Origin: Tyto alba
Lineage: Eukaryota > Chordata > Aves > Strigiformes > Tytonidae
Length of the DNA: 64,000 nucleotides
Assembly: GCF_018691265.1 (NCBI RefSeq)
Contig: NW_024881277.1
Location: 6,910,980-6,974,979, forward strand
Direction of reading: 5' to 3'
Shown here: piece by piece, positions 55,789-64,000 of the stretch
Layout: each line of letters opens with the position of its first letter
Position numbering within the stretch: the stretch's first letter is position 1
Notes under the pieces: model-generated
Told to the model about the DNA's origin: nothing
Seen by the model: the letters and a program-made list of their open reading frames with translations, nothing else
The model's database searches: none
Position numbers and translations under genes: made by a program

Positions 55789-57206
55789 ATGGGGGCGAAG
55801 GGCAGCAAGCCTTCGACTCCCATGGGAAGGGTACCCACTGTACCTAAGAATACCCCTCTGGCATATGTCTTAGACAATTGGAGATATTTCCCTGGAACAC
55901 TAGGGAAAGATAAGCAGAAAATGATAGAATATTGTACTAAGATATGGGGAGGGAAGAAGATTTCTAAAAATGTCTTTTGGCCAGTCTGCGGGTCAGAAGA
56001 AGATTGGATAAGGCAACAATTAAATCTCTGGGTTAATAATAAAAAACCCCTTAACCCGGAAGAAAGTCAGTATGCGGAAGTGTGGCTAAAAAGACCGGGA
56101 GCTAGACTTTACCCGCTGAATGAAATAAAAACTAAACAAAAGAAAAAGAAGGAAGAGTTAGACGAAACCCTTCTAACCCCCCCTCCTTACATTTCCCCTC
56201 CTGCTCCCACAGCCCCTCCAGAGGTCCCCAGAGCGCCCACTCCCCCACCGGAGTCGGAACAAGAGTCTCCCCCTCCTCCTAGACGTGTAACTAGAAGCCA
56301 AAAAGGTGCAGCTCAGATGTATCCCCTAAGGGAAATACCCATGGGGGGACCTCAACCCGTGATCGGATATATTTCCGTACCCTAAACTCGGCTGACCTAC
56401 GAGATTTTAAAAGAACCGAGATGGGAAACTTAATTGAGGACCCACTCGGAGTGGCAGAAAGATTAAATCAATTTTTGGGACCAAACCTTTATACTTGGGA
56501 TGAGATGCAATCTATCCTTGGTCAATTATTTACTACCGAGGAAAGAGACATGATTAGACGAGCAGGAATGAGACTGTGGGATGCTCAACATGCCCAGGGA
56601 CCTCAAGCAGATATTAAATGGCCACTCCAAAGACCTAATTGGGATAATCAGGATCCGGTGCATAGAACTCATATGCAGGACCTGAGAACTATAGTAATTC
56701 AGGGAATTAGAGAAGCAGTACCCCGTGGCCAGAATATTAATAAAGCATTTAATGAAATGCAAAAGAAAGATGAGAGCCCTACTGAGTGGCTGGAACAACT
56801 GAGGAAAGCCCTTCAGCTGTATTCTGGGGTAAATCCAGACGACCCTTTAGGGCAAGCGCTCCTCAAAACTCAGTTTGTGGCAAAATCATGGGAAGATATC
56901 AGAAAGAAGATTGAAAAGTTAGAAGACTGGCAGAATAGAGGGTTGGATGAATTATTGAGAGAAGCTCAGAAAGTCTATGTAAGGCGAGAGAAAGAGAGCA
57001 GCAAGCGACAAGTAAAAATGATGGTAGCAGCGGTCAGAGAGGATCATAAAGGACGAACTGGTGAACACAGATCTGCTGGAACGAAACAAGGGAACGTAGT
57101 AGTAAAGAAGGAACAGAGATGTTGTTTTTACTGTGGAAAGAAGGGACATATAAAGAAGAATTGCAGAGAAAGGATCAGGGATGAGGAAATATTGAAAACG
57201 GAATAG
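55789..57206 (+). pseudogene. gag: gag with one frameshift
   Basis: Structural polyprotein. The first frame (55789-56385, 198 codons) starts MGAKGSK, an N-myristoylation signal for membrane targeting, and carries a PPPY late-budding motif in a proline-rich p12-like region (about residue 136). It stops at 56383-56385. The capsid continues in a different frame from about 56382 (first ATG 56421), with YTWDEMQSILGQLFT and ESPTEWLEQLRKALQLYSG, the major-homology-like region. The nucleocapsid has one zinc knuckle, CFYCGKKGHIKKNC (CX2CX4HX4C). It ends with UAG (57204-57206), in frame with pro. The frame break lies at about 56380-56390. Gamma-like organisation. Defective as it stands. Confidence 0.9.
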
Positions 57207-60200
57207 GAGAGTCAGGGGCTCTATATCTTAGGGGACCGGAGTCATCATGAGCCCTTGATAAAATTAAAAATAGGTCCCCATAAACAAGAGTTCACCTTTT
57301 TAGTAGACACTGGGGCTGAAAAATCGACTATTAAACAAATACCTAAGGGATGTAAAATTTCCCCGGAAAAAGTACAAGTAATTGGGGCAAAAGGAGAACC
57401 ATTTAAAGTAAACAAAATCAAAAATGTGGTATTCGAAACTGAAAATAAATTTGGAATGGGTGAACTCTTGCTCGTCCCTGAAGCAGAATTTAATCTGCTA
57501 GGACGAGATTTAACTGTTGAATTACAATTAGAAATTAAAGTGAAAAATCAAGAGCTAACAGTGTCTACTTATCCTTTGACCATGGATGAGCAAAAACAAA
57601 TTAACCCCGATGTCTGGTACTCTCCGGACACAATTAGTAGACTGGAAATCCCACCGATTAAAATCCAAATTTCTGAACCCCACATACCTGTGAGGGTAAA
57701 GCAATATCCCATTTCCCTAGACGGACGGAGAGGATTAAAACCAGAAATTGATCGATTATTAGCACAAGGAATCTTAGAGCCTTGTATGTCACCCTTTAAC
57801 ACCCCCATTCTGCCTATAAAGAAACCAAATGGGAAATATCGGCTCGTACATGATTTGAGGGAAATAAACAAAAGAACTATCACCCGGTTCCCTGGAGTAG
57901 CAAATCCATGTACACTGCTAAGCAAGCTAGGACCCCATAACTCCTGGTATAGTGTGGTTGATTTAAAGGATGCCTTTTGGGCCTGTCCACTGGCAGAAGA
58001 ATGCCGTGATTATTTTGCCTTTGAATGGGAAGACATAGAAACAGGCCGTAGACAGCAATTGAGATGGACCGTGCTACCCCAAGGGTTCACTGAGTCCCCT
58101 AATCTGTTTGGACAGGCCCTGGAAGAGCTCTTAAAAGAATACCAGGTACAAACGGGAAACGTGCTGTTACAATATGTAGATGATCTGCTCATAGCAGGGA
58201 ATAATAAGGAAGATGTAAGAAAAGAAAGCATTCGACTCCTAAACTTTCTTGCACAAAAGGGACTACGGGTATCATAAGAAAAGTTACAATTTGTGGAGGA
58301 AAAAGTGAAATATTTAGGACATTATTTGTTTAATGGAAAAAAGATATTGGATCCAGAGCGCATTAAAGGAATTCTGGAATTACCTATGCCTGTCACTAAG
58401 AGGCAAATTCGGCAGGCATTAGGGCTATTTGGGTATTGTAGGCAATGGATAGAGAACTATAGCTTTAAAGTTAAATTCTTATATGAACAACTGTCTAAAG
58501 ACAAAACACCCAAGTGGACCCCTCAGGATCAAGAGCAGTTTGCCAGTCTCAAAAGGGAGCTAAATCAAGCACTGGTTTTAAGCCTACCAGATTTAAAGCA
58601 GCCATTCCATTTATTTGTTAACATACATGAAGGAACGGCATTCGGAGTATTAACTCAGGAATGGGCTGGACAAAAGAAACCGGTGGCATACCTATCAAAG
58701 CTGTTAGACCCTGTGAGCAGGGGTTGGCCGAGCTGCTTACAAATCATTGTTGCTGCTGCCTTATTACTTGAAGAAACAAATCGCATTACCTTTAATGGAG
58801 AAGTTGTCTTATATGCGCCTCATAACATCAGGGGAGTGTTACAACAAAAAGCAGAAAAATGGCTTACAGATAGCCGATTATTAAAGTATGAGGGAATACT
58901 TATAGAATCCCCTAAACTATCTTTGAAAACTATTGGAGCAAATAACCCCACTGAATTTTTGTACCCAGGAGAAGATAATGAACTATTGCACAATTGTTTT
59001 CAAACAATTGAACAGCAGACACGCATTAGGCCAGACTTAGAAGAAGAAGAACTACAATATGGAGAAGTATTATTTATAGATGGGTCATCACGAATAGTGG
59101 AAGGTAAACGATTGTCCGGATATGCCATCGTTAAGTTGGAAAAAGGAGAATTTAAGACAATAGAATCAGGCCCCCTGAGTGTCAGCTGGTCGGCTCAAGC
59201 CTGTGAGCTGTATGCATTGTGGAAAGCATTAGAGTCACTGAAGGGAAAGGATGGAACTATATATACAGACTCACGCTATGCATTCGGAGTAGTACACACT
59301 TTTGGAAAAATATGGGAGGAAAGAGGATTTGTTAACTCACAGAGAAAAGAACTGATACACCCGGAATTGATTCGGCGAGTTCTGGGAGCATTGAAAATGC
59401 CGAATAAAATAGCAGTTGTACATATAAAGGGACACCAGCGAGGTACAAGTTATCAAGTTAGGGGAAATAATGCAGCTGATACAGAAGCAAAACGAGTGGC
59501 AGGCAATTATAATACGATTTTGACTATGCAACAAGTACCTGTTAGTAAAAATTTGAGTTTTGAGCCTGTAGAAAAGGAAAAACTAGAACAAATGGGAGTT
59601 AAGGAACAGGATGGTAAGTATATATTGCCAGATGGGAGAGAAGTCTTGCCGAAGGGCATAGCACTCGAAATATTTTCAAAAATACACAGTAAAACACACT
59701 GGGGAACCCAGGCATTAGTTGATCATTTCAATCGACAGTTTGCCTGTATAGGCATATATAACATAGCAAAGACAGTCACGGCAGCCTGCGAGACCTGTCA
59801 AAAGGTTAATCGAAACAACATGAGACAAAAACCTCTTGGAGGACGTTCCCCAGCATACAGACCCTTCTCACACATACAAGTGGATTTTACTGAACTACCT
59901 AGGGTAGGGAGTTACAAATATTTATTAGTAATGGTGGATCATTTAACACATTATGTTGAGGCTTTTCCTACCTCCAAGGCAACTGCTAACCAAGTTACTA
60001 AGATATTACTTGAACACATTATACCTCGATATGGAGTACCTGATGTAATCGACTCGGACAGAGGAACACACTTTGTGTCAAAAATTGTTAGAGATCTAAC
60101 AGAAAACTTGGGTATTAAGTGGGAACACCATACGCCATGGCATCCACAAAGTTCGGGAAAGGTTGAAAGGATGAATGGAGAAATCAAAACTACTTTGACT

Positions 60201-60689
60201 AAATTAATGATAGAAACCAAATTATCATGGATTAAGTGCCTACCCATGGCACTATTAATTCTCAGAACCAGGCCCCGAGCAGATGTGGGAATATCAGCGT
60301 TTGAAATGGTGTATGGAATGTCCTATAGAATTGAAAGTCCACAAACAAATGTTTTAATTCGAGATCGTGTGATTAATGAATATGTTTCGCAATTAGCAGA
60401 ACATCGTAACAAGCTTTGGGAACATGGACTGATTGTGCAACGACCCCCGTTGGACTTAAAAATTCACAATGTTAAACCTGGGGATTGGATATTGATTAAA
60501 GTGTGGGAGGAAGAAACCCTAAAACCCAATTGGGAGGGATCTTATCTTGTTTTGCTTACAACAGAAACAGCTGTCCGGACTGCTGAGCGTGGATGGACTC
60601 ATGCCAGTCGCATTAAAGGCCCAGTGACGAGACCCCACTGGAAAGTAATCAGTACTCCAGGTGACACCAAGATAACCCTGAAAAGATAA
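57207..60689 (+). pseudogene. pol: pro-pol, open except for one stop in RT
   Basis: It follows gag in the same frame across a single UAG, as in gammaretroviral readthrough. Protease: LVDTGAEKSTI (about 57300) and LLGRDLTVEL. RT: FNTPILPIKKPNGKYRLVHD, LRWTVLPQGFTESP, and catalytic YVDD (about 58177-58188). A TAA at 58275-58277 interrupts RT just after KGLRVS, and the frame resumes at once. RNase H: LFIDGSSRIVEGK, YTDSRYAFGVVHTFG, VVHIKGHQRG. Integrase: HHCC zinc finger (HSKTHWG to CETCQ), catalytic residues in VDFTELPRVG, IDSDRGTHF and SSGKVERMNGE, and a C-terminal NVKPGDWILIKVW domain. Full length at about 1160 codons. The enzymes would copy and integrate the genome; the internal stop makes it defective. 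Confidence 0.92.
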
Positions 60690-60693
60690 CGTA

Positions 60694-60834
60694 ATGATAG
60701 AGACTTTATTTGATTATTTTGCTGCGTTACCTTTTGGTATAAAGTGTGTATTGTTGTTTATATTCGCAATAATTATTTCTTTGTTTATCTATTACATATG
60801 GAAGCGTACAAAGTGTGTTGAAGGAAATTGCTAA
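60694..60834 (+). CDS. 46-aa single-pass membrane microprotein frame, unidentified
   Basis: A complete ATG frame of 46 codons starting four bases after the pol stop. It has a short acidic N terminus (MIETLFDYF), a hydrophobic stretch at about residues 16-36 (CVLLFIFAIIISLFIYYIW), then a basic, Cys-containing tail (KRTKC to GNC). The layout fits a small type III or tail-anchored membrane protein. It does not overlap pol or env. Gamma-like viruses do not normally have a gene here. No family recognised, and it may be a chance frame in AT-rich DNA. Confidence 0.35.
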   Translation: MIETLFDYFAALPFGIKCVLLFIFAIIISLFIYYIWKRTKCVEGNC

Positions 60835-60844
60835 ACTTATGTAA

Positions 60845-61153
60845 CCACACAATATTGAATATAGAAGATATGCTGATGTAAATAATATATGCACTCTAGA
60901 TATACGAATTAGGTGTAATGATTTGAACTGCAATTGTTATCCATTTGCTTGTTTTAGGTGTAAGGTATGCCAGGATAAATGGTGGACACACTGTGAATGT
61001 GGATACCCTCCAATAGGAGTTTGCACACAGTGTTGGAGAATCCAAAGAACTCTCACTGAGTGGAAATTAAAACAATTAGAGTCTAAACACCAAAGGAATA
61101 AACCCTCAATATTATTGTTACCATTCCAACAAACCAGTCCCCTTTGTAGCTGA
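60845..61153 (+). CDS. Cys-rich zinc-ribbon-like frame between pol and env, unidentified
   Basis: Open for about 102 codons with no in-frame ATG, so it would need splicing or another start. It contains CNCYPFACFRCKVC, WWTHCECG and VCTQCWRI, giving eleven Cys and three Trp over about 40 residues, with CX2C pairs at each end as in zinc ribbons. A basic or charged helix-like segment follows (TLTEWKLKQLESKHQR). An acceptor-like TTGTTTTAG|GTG lies near 60949-60957. The frame at 52333-52470 holds the same position and a similar Cys/Trp order. No known retroviral protein is recognised. Confidence 0.35.
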   Translation, partial: PHNIEYRRYADVNNICTLDIRIRCNDLNCNCYPFACFRCKVCQDKWWTHCECGYPPIGVCTQCWRIQRTLTEWKLKQLESKHQRNKPSILLLPFQQTSPLCS

Positions 61154-61300
61154 AATCCTGGTTATAAAAGTGCAGAAGGGAAGTGCTAACTGTGTCTTGC
61201 TTTGTCCCATTAGTTAAAGCTACAAAGTGGGAAGCCTATGTAAACAGGCAGAAAGCCCGGAGCAGCTGTTCTCCTGAAGAATTCCCTTGCTGCCGAGAAG

Positions 61301-63438
61301 ATGGTACACCCCGTGGCTCGAAGCAACCGAGTCGACGGGCGAGGCAGAGGAGGAATAAACTGTGGAGAAAAGAACCAGAACAATGGGACGCAAAAGCAGC
61401 AATGGCCGAACTTCCCCAGGACTGGTAAAAATATACTTAAATTGGCAAAATTGACAGACACCCTTTTTCCTGGTATACCGTTAATTTTGTTATTGATAAT
61501 AACCCAAGCAAATGGAAACCCTCATGAACCTATGAACTGGACAATAACGAACATAAAATATCCAAATAATCCAATCCAAGCACGAACTACACCGGGCACA
61601 GTTAGTTTCAATGTAAGTTTGCATGATCTAATTACTGAAGAAGATCGTAGAGATGTAGCGGATATATGCAAACCAATTTATGTATGTCCAGCATCAAACC
61701 CTGGTAAAGGATACTGTAATTCTCCAGGTCATTATTATTGTGCATATTGGGGGTGCGAAACATGGGCCTCTGAGTGGTCCGCGCCTGGAGACCAATATCT
61801 AGAAATAAAGTGGTCACCAGAAGGATGTAAGAGACCTAAATTAAACAGGAGATCGATGGGGTCATTGCTTAAGTCAACCGATTCCTTGTGTGGGCATCAA
61901 TATAACTATAAAAAATCCTGCTCAGGACTTTTGGCTAGCAGGGAAATATTGGGGAATTAGATATTGGGAAACAGGTGCAGACAGAGGAGGAATTTTTCAA
62001 ATAATGAAGAAACCGATGCCCCACGATCCCTTACCGGTAGGACCAAACCTGGTCCTGAATCCACCCACTCTTTCTAAAGAAAAGGTTGCCCCCGTAATTG
62101 TTGTAACCCCTTCTCCAGACTCCCTTTCGGAAACAACTAATGACATTGTGACTAAATTTTCCTTATCCAGGGAACTAGAGTTGCCAGAATCCAAAGACCC
62201 TTTATGGAACCTAATGCAAGCCTCTTATCGTGCCCTTAATGAAAGCAAACCAAATTTAACTGAAGAATGTTGGTTATGTTATAATGTTAGACCACCATAT
62301 TTTGAGGCAATTGGAAAACCAGGTAGGATTCGATGGTCTAATGGTTCAAATCCACGAAAATGTCCATGGGATGACCAGAGAAACCATACGCAAGGAATTA
62401 CTATTCAATTAATAACAGGTCAAGGAAAATGTATAGGTACAGTGCCCGAAAAGTATCAGTCTTTATGCAACCGAACAGTCACTAACACCAATACAGAGAA
62501 ACACAAGAATCAAAATGACAAATGGGCTATCCCGACATCAGGAGCTAAGTGGGTTTGTTCAGACATCGGAGTAACGCCTTGCCTATCCCTAAATGTGTTT
62601 AATCAATCTCAATTTTGCGTACAGGTGATTATTGTTCCTCGTCTGATCTATCACACCTCTGAGGAGGTGCTACGCCACTTTGAAGGAGACCTGAATAGAC
62701 AAAAGCGAGAGCCAATTACAGTAGTAACCCTAGCTACACTGCTGATAGCGGGCGGAGTTGGAGCAGGTACAGGCATAGCCTCCCTAGTAAAAGGTCAGGA
62801 ATTACAAAGTTTGCAGATGGCTGTAGGATGAAGATTTAGCAAAAATAGAACAATCTATTCAAAGTTTAGCCACTTCAGTAAAGTCTTTATCAGAAGTAGT
62901 GTTGCAAAATAGAAGAGGATTAGACCTATTGTTCTTGAAGGAAGGAGGGTTATGTGTAGCTCTCAATGAAGAATGTTGTTCTTTTGCTGACCATACGGGA
63001 GTAGTCCAAGACACCATGTCTGAACTTCGGAAAAGGTTAGATCAATGTAAAAAAGGTCGTGAGGTGGGCAGATCATGGTATGAAAACTGGTTTAACGTTT
63101 CACCTTGGCTAACCACTTTGTTGTCTGCTTTAGCAGGACCGCTTATTATGTTGATTCTGGGGCTTATATTTGGACCATGCATATTACGCTATATTTTACA
63201 TTTTATTAAGGAGCGGTTTGACATAGCTAAACTGCTTATTCTAACTACGAGGTCTGAGACAGATTATAAAAGTGTATCTACTAATGAAGATGAAGATGAT
63301 GAAGATTGTTGTGAATGCGTTATGCCACGTGAAAACTATGATTGTAATTGTAAGGTATTATCTTGTGAGTGTTATGATAAATGTTGGAATTGTGGAAAAA
63401 GGTTTGCTTGCAGTGCCGAAAATGAAAGTAGCATCTAA
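61301..63438 (+). pseudogene. env: env with two frameshifts
   Basis: Envelope glycoprotein. The first frame (61301-61960) has a long leader with a hydrophobic signal (IPLILLLIITQA) and gamma-type surface-subunit text (CAYWGCETW). The second frame (about 61890-62831) has the CWLC isomerase-type motif (62268-62279), N-glycosylation sites, a furin-type RQKR site (62697-62708) and a hydrophobic fusion-peptide-like segment (LATLLIAGGVGAGTG). The third frame (about 62830-63438) has the [16 protein letters not shown] region, a CX6CC-type cluster ending ECC, a transmembrane segment ([19 protein letters not shown]) and an unusual tail. That tail has an acidic run ([12 protein letters not shown]) followed by many Cys ([15 protein letters not shown]). 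Frame breaks lie between 61860 and 61960 and at about 62829. Defective. Confidence 0.9.
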
Positions 63439-63454
63439 TAAACAATAATAGGAT

Positions 63455-63471
63455 AAAAGAAAAAGGGGGGA
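63455..63471 (+). other. polypurine tract
   Basis: AAAAGAAAAAGGGGGGA directly before the 3' LTR, the primer site for plus-strand DNA synthesis. The same tract precedes the LTR of the minus-strand element. Confidence 0.9.
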
Positions 63472-63472
63472 T

Positions 63473-63837
63473 TGTAAGAAACTATGAACTAGGGTATTGT
63501 TTATTGAAATTTATGTTAAGCTCAATGTAAAGGTTAGGCAGGCAAAAGACAGGAAACCGCTTATGCAAACAGCTGCCAGACACCGCTTGTGTGAGACAAG
63601 ATAACCGCAATTGCTTAGACAAACCAGATACCGCTTGTGCAAGCAGAAGAGGTACTGCTCAGAGATAACCACGGATGTAAAGATGTATAAAAAGGGACTG
63701 TTTGAACTGATCAGCTACGGCAGTTGGCGGAGCGCAGACTCCCCTGCCGTCCAGCGCTGTCTTTGCTCATATTCTACTTGCTATAATTAATAAAATTATA
63801 ATTGGATTATGATCCATTGTGGTCTCAATTTATAACA
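63473..63837 (+). repeat. 3' LTR (365 bp)
   Basis: TGTAAGAAAC to TTTATAACA. TATAAAAA at 63686-63693; AATAAA at 63789-63794. It lacks the 17-bp duplication of the 5' LTR and shows roughly a dozen other differences from it. Confidence 0.95.
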
Positions 63838-64000
63838 ACTAGTAAGTCTGAAAAACCTGTAAGATTGTTTGTCTCTATATTTTCAATGTTTGCTTCGTCT
63901 CTGAAGCTAGGTGCATCCCAAAGTGTTTTCAAAGCCAGAACTCAGGCTTCACTTATGCTTATCATGGAGTTACTGATTTGAAAGGTTAAAAAAAGTAACC
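63838..64000. other. 3' flank, nothing recognised
   Basis: 163 bp of AT-rich sequence after the provirus. It does not obviously continue the minus-strand gag that was cut at 55010. Confidence 0.5.

Larger units (their letters stand above)
55011..63837 (+). mobile_element. near full-length class I (gammaretrovirus-like) provirus
   Basis: An 8.8 kb provirus: 5' LTR, tRNA-His-type primer binding site, leader, gag, pro-pol, two small frames, env, polypurine tract and 3' LTR. One shared gag/pro-pol frame with a UAG between, a single nucleocapsid zinc knuckle, a CWLC motif in the surface subunit and the CX6CC-type transmembrane subunit place it with gamma-like viruses. The LTRs differ by indels and roughly a dozen substitutions, so it is not a very recent insertion. 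One frameshift in gag, one stop in RT and two frameshifts in env disable it. Flanks show no clear target-site duplication. Confidence 0.9.

Overview
The window is nuclear DNA from a bird. The evidence is three intact olfactory receptor genes of the expanded avian (OR14-like, gamma-c) type, many CR1 LINE 3' ends in both orientations, ERVL- and gammaretrovirus-like endogenous retroviruses (ERVs), solo LTRs, and GC-rich minisatellites with a CpG island. There are no operons or other prokaryotic features. I cannot name the species.

Layout. 1-2 kb: a 20-bp-unit C-rich minisatellite. 2.5-6.8 kb: OR unit A, with its gene on the minus strand. 6.8-10.3 kb: anonymous DNA with a CR1 scrap. 10.3-14.4 kb: OR unit B, gene on plus. 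14.8-17 kb: LTR and CR1 scraps, then a CpG island with seven GGGGCC units touching a splice-donor consensus, then a C-tract minisatellite. 17-25 kb: AT-rich, apparently low-copy noncoding DNA. 25-35 kb: solo LTRs, CR1 pieces, a minisatellite of decayed CRE-like octamers, and a truncated fourth copy of the OR 3' flank. 35.3-40.3 kb: OR unit C, gene on minus, the inverted partner of unit B. 40.7-41.9 kb: CR1. 41.9-63.8 kb: a nested ERV cluster.

The three OR units share more than the 311-codon gene. Each has a candidate 5'UTR splice acceptor just upstream of the ATG, a polyadenylation signal about 200-226 nt after the stop, and a GC-rich conserved block 1.3-3.1 kb upstream. Whole transcription units were therefore duplicated. 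Codons 31-77 are nearly identical even at silent sites, while the TM3 region has diverged.

The ERV cluster holds four kinds of element: (i) an internally deleted ERVL-like provirus on minus (41946-44233); (ii) a decayed gammaretrovirus-like provirus on plus without recognisable LTRs or env (44234-49468), whose integrase end runs in frame into an ERVL RNase H/integrase fragment; (iii) a minus-strand element (49986-55010) whose LTR, polypurine tract and env tail nearly match element iv but whose env region is replaced by unrecognised reading frames, and whose reverse transcriptase is deleted; (iv) a nearly full-length plus-strand class I provirus (55011-63837) with a tRNA-His-type primer binding site, gag and pro-pol in one frame separated by a single UAG, and one to a few disabling breaks per gene.

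The most unusual signals are the small non-canonical ERV reading frames. They are a 46-residue membrane microprotein just after pol, Cys/Trp-rich zinc-ribbon-like frames in three elements, a Cys-rich acidic env tail, and a 148-codon membrane-anchored frame with a basic proline-rich tail inside element iii.
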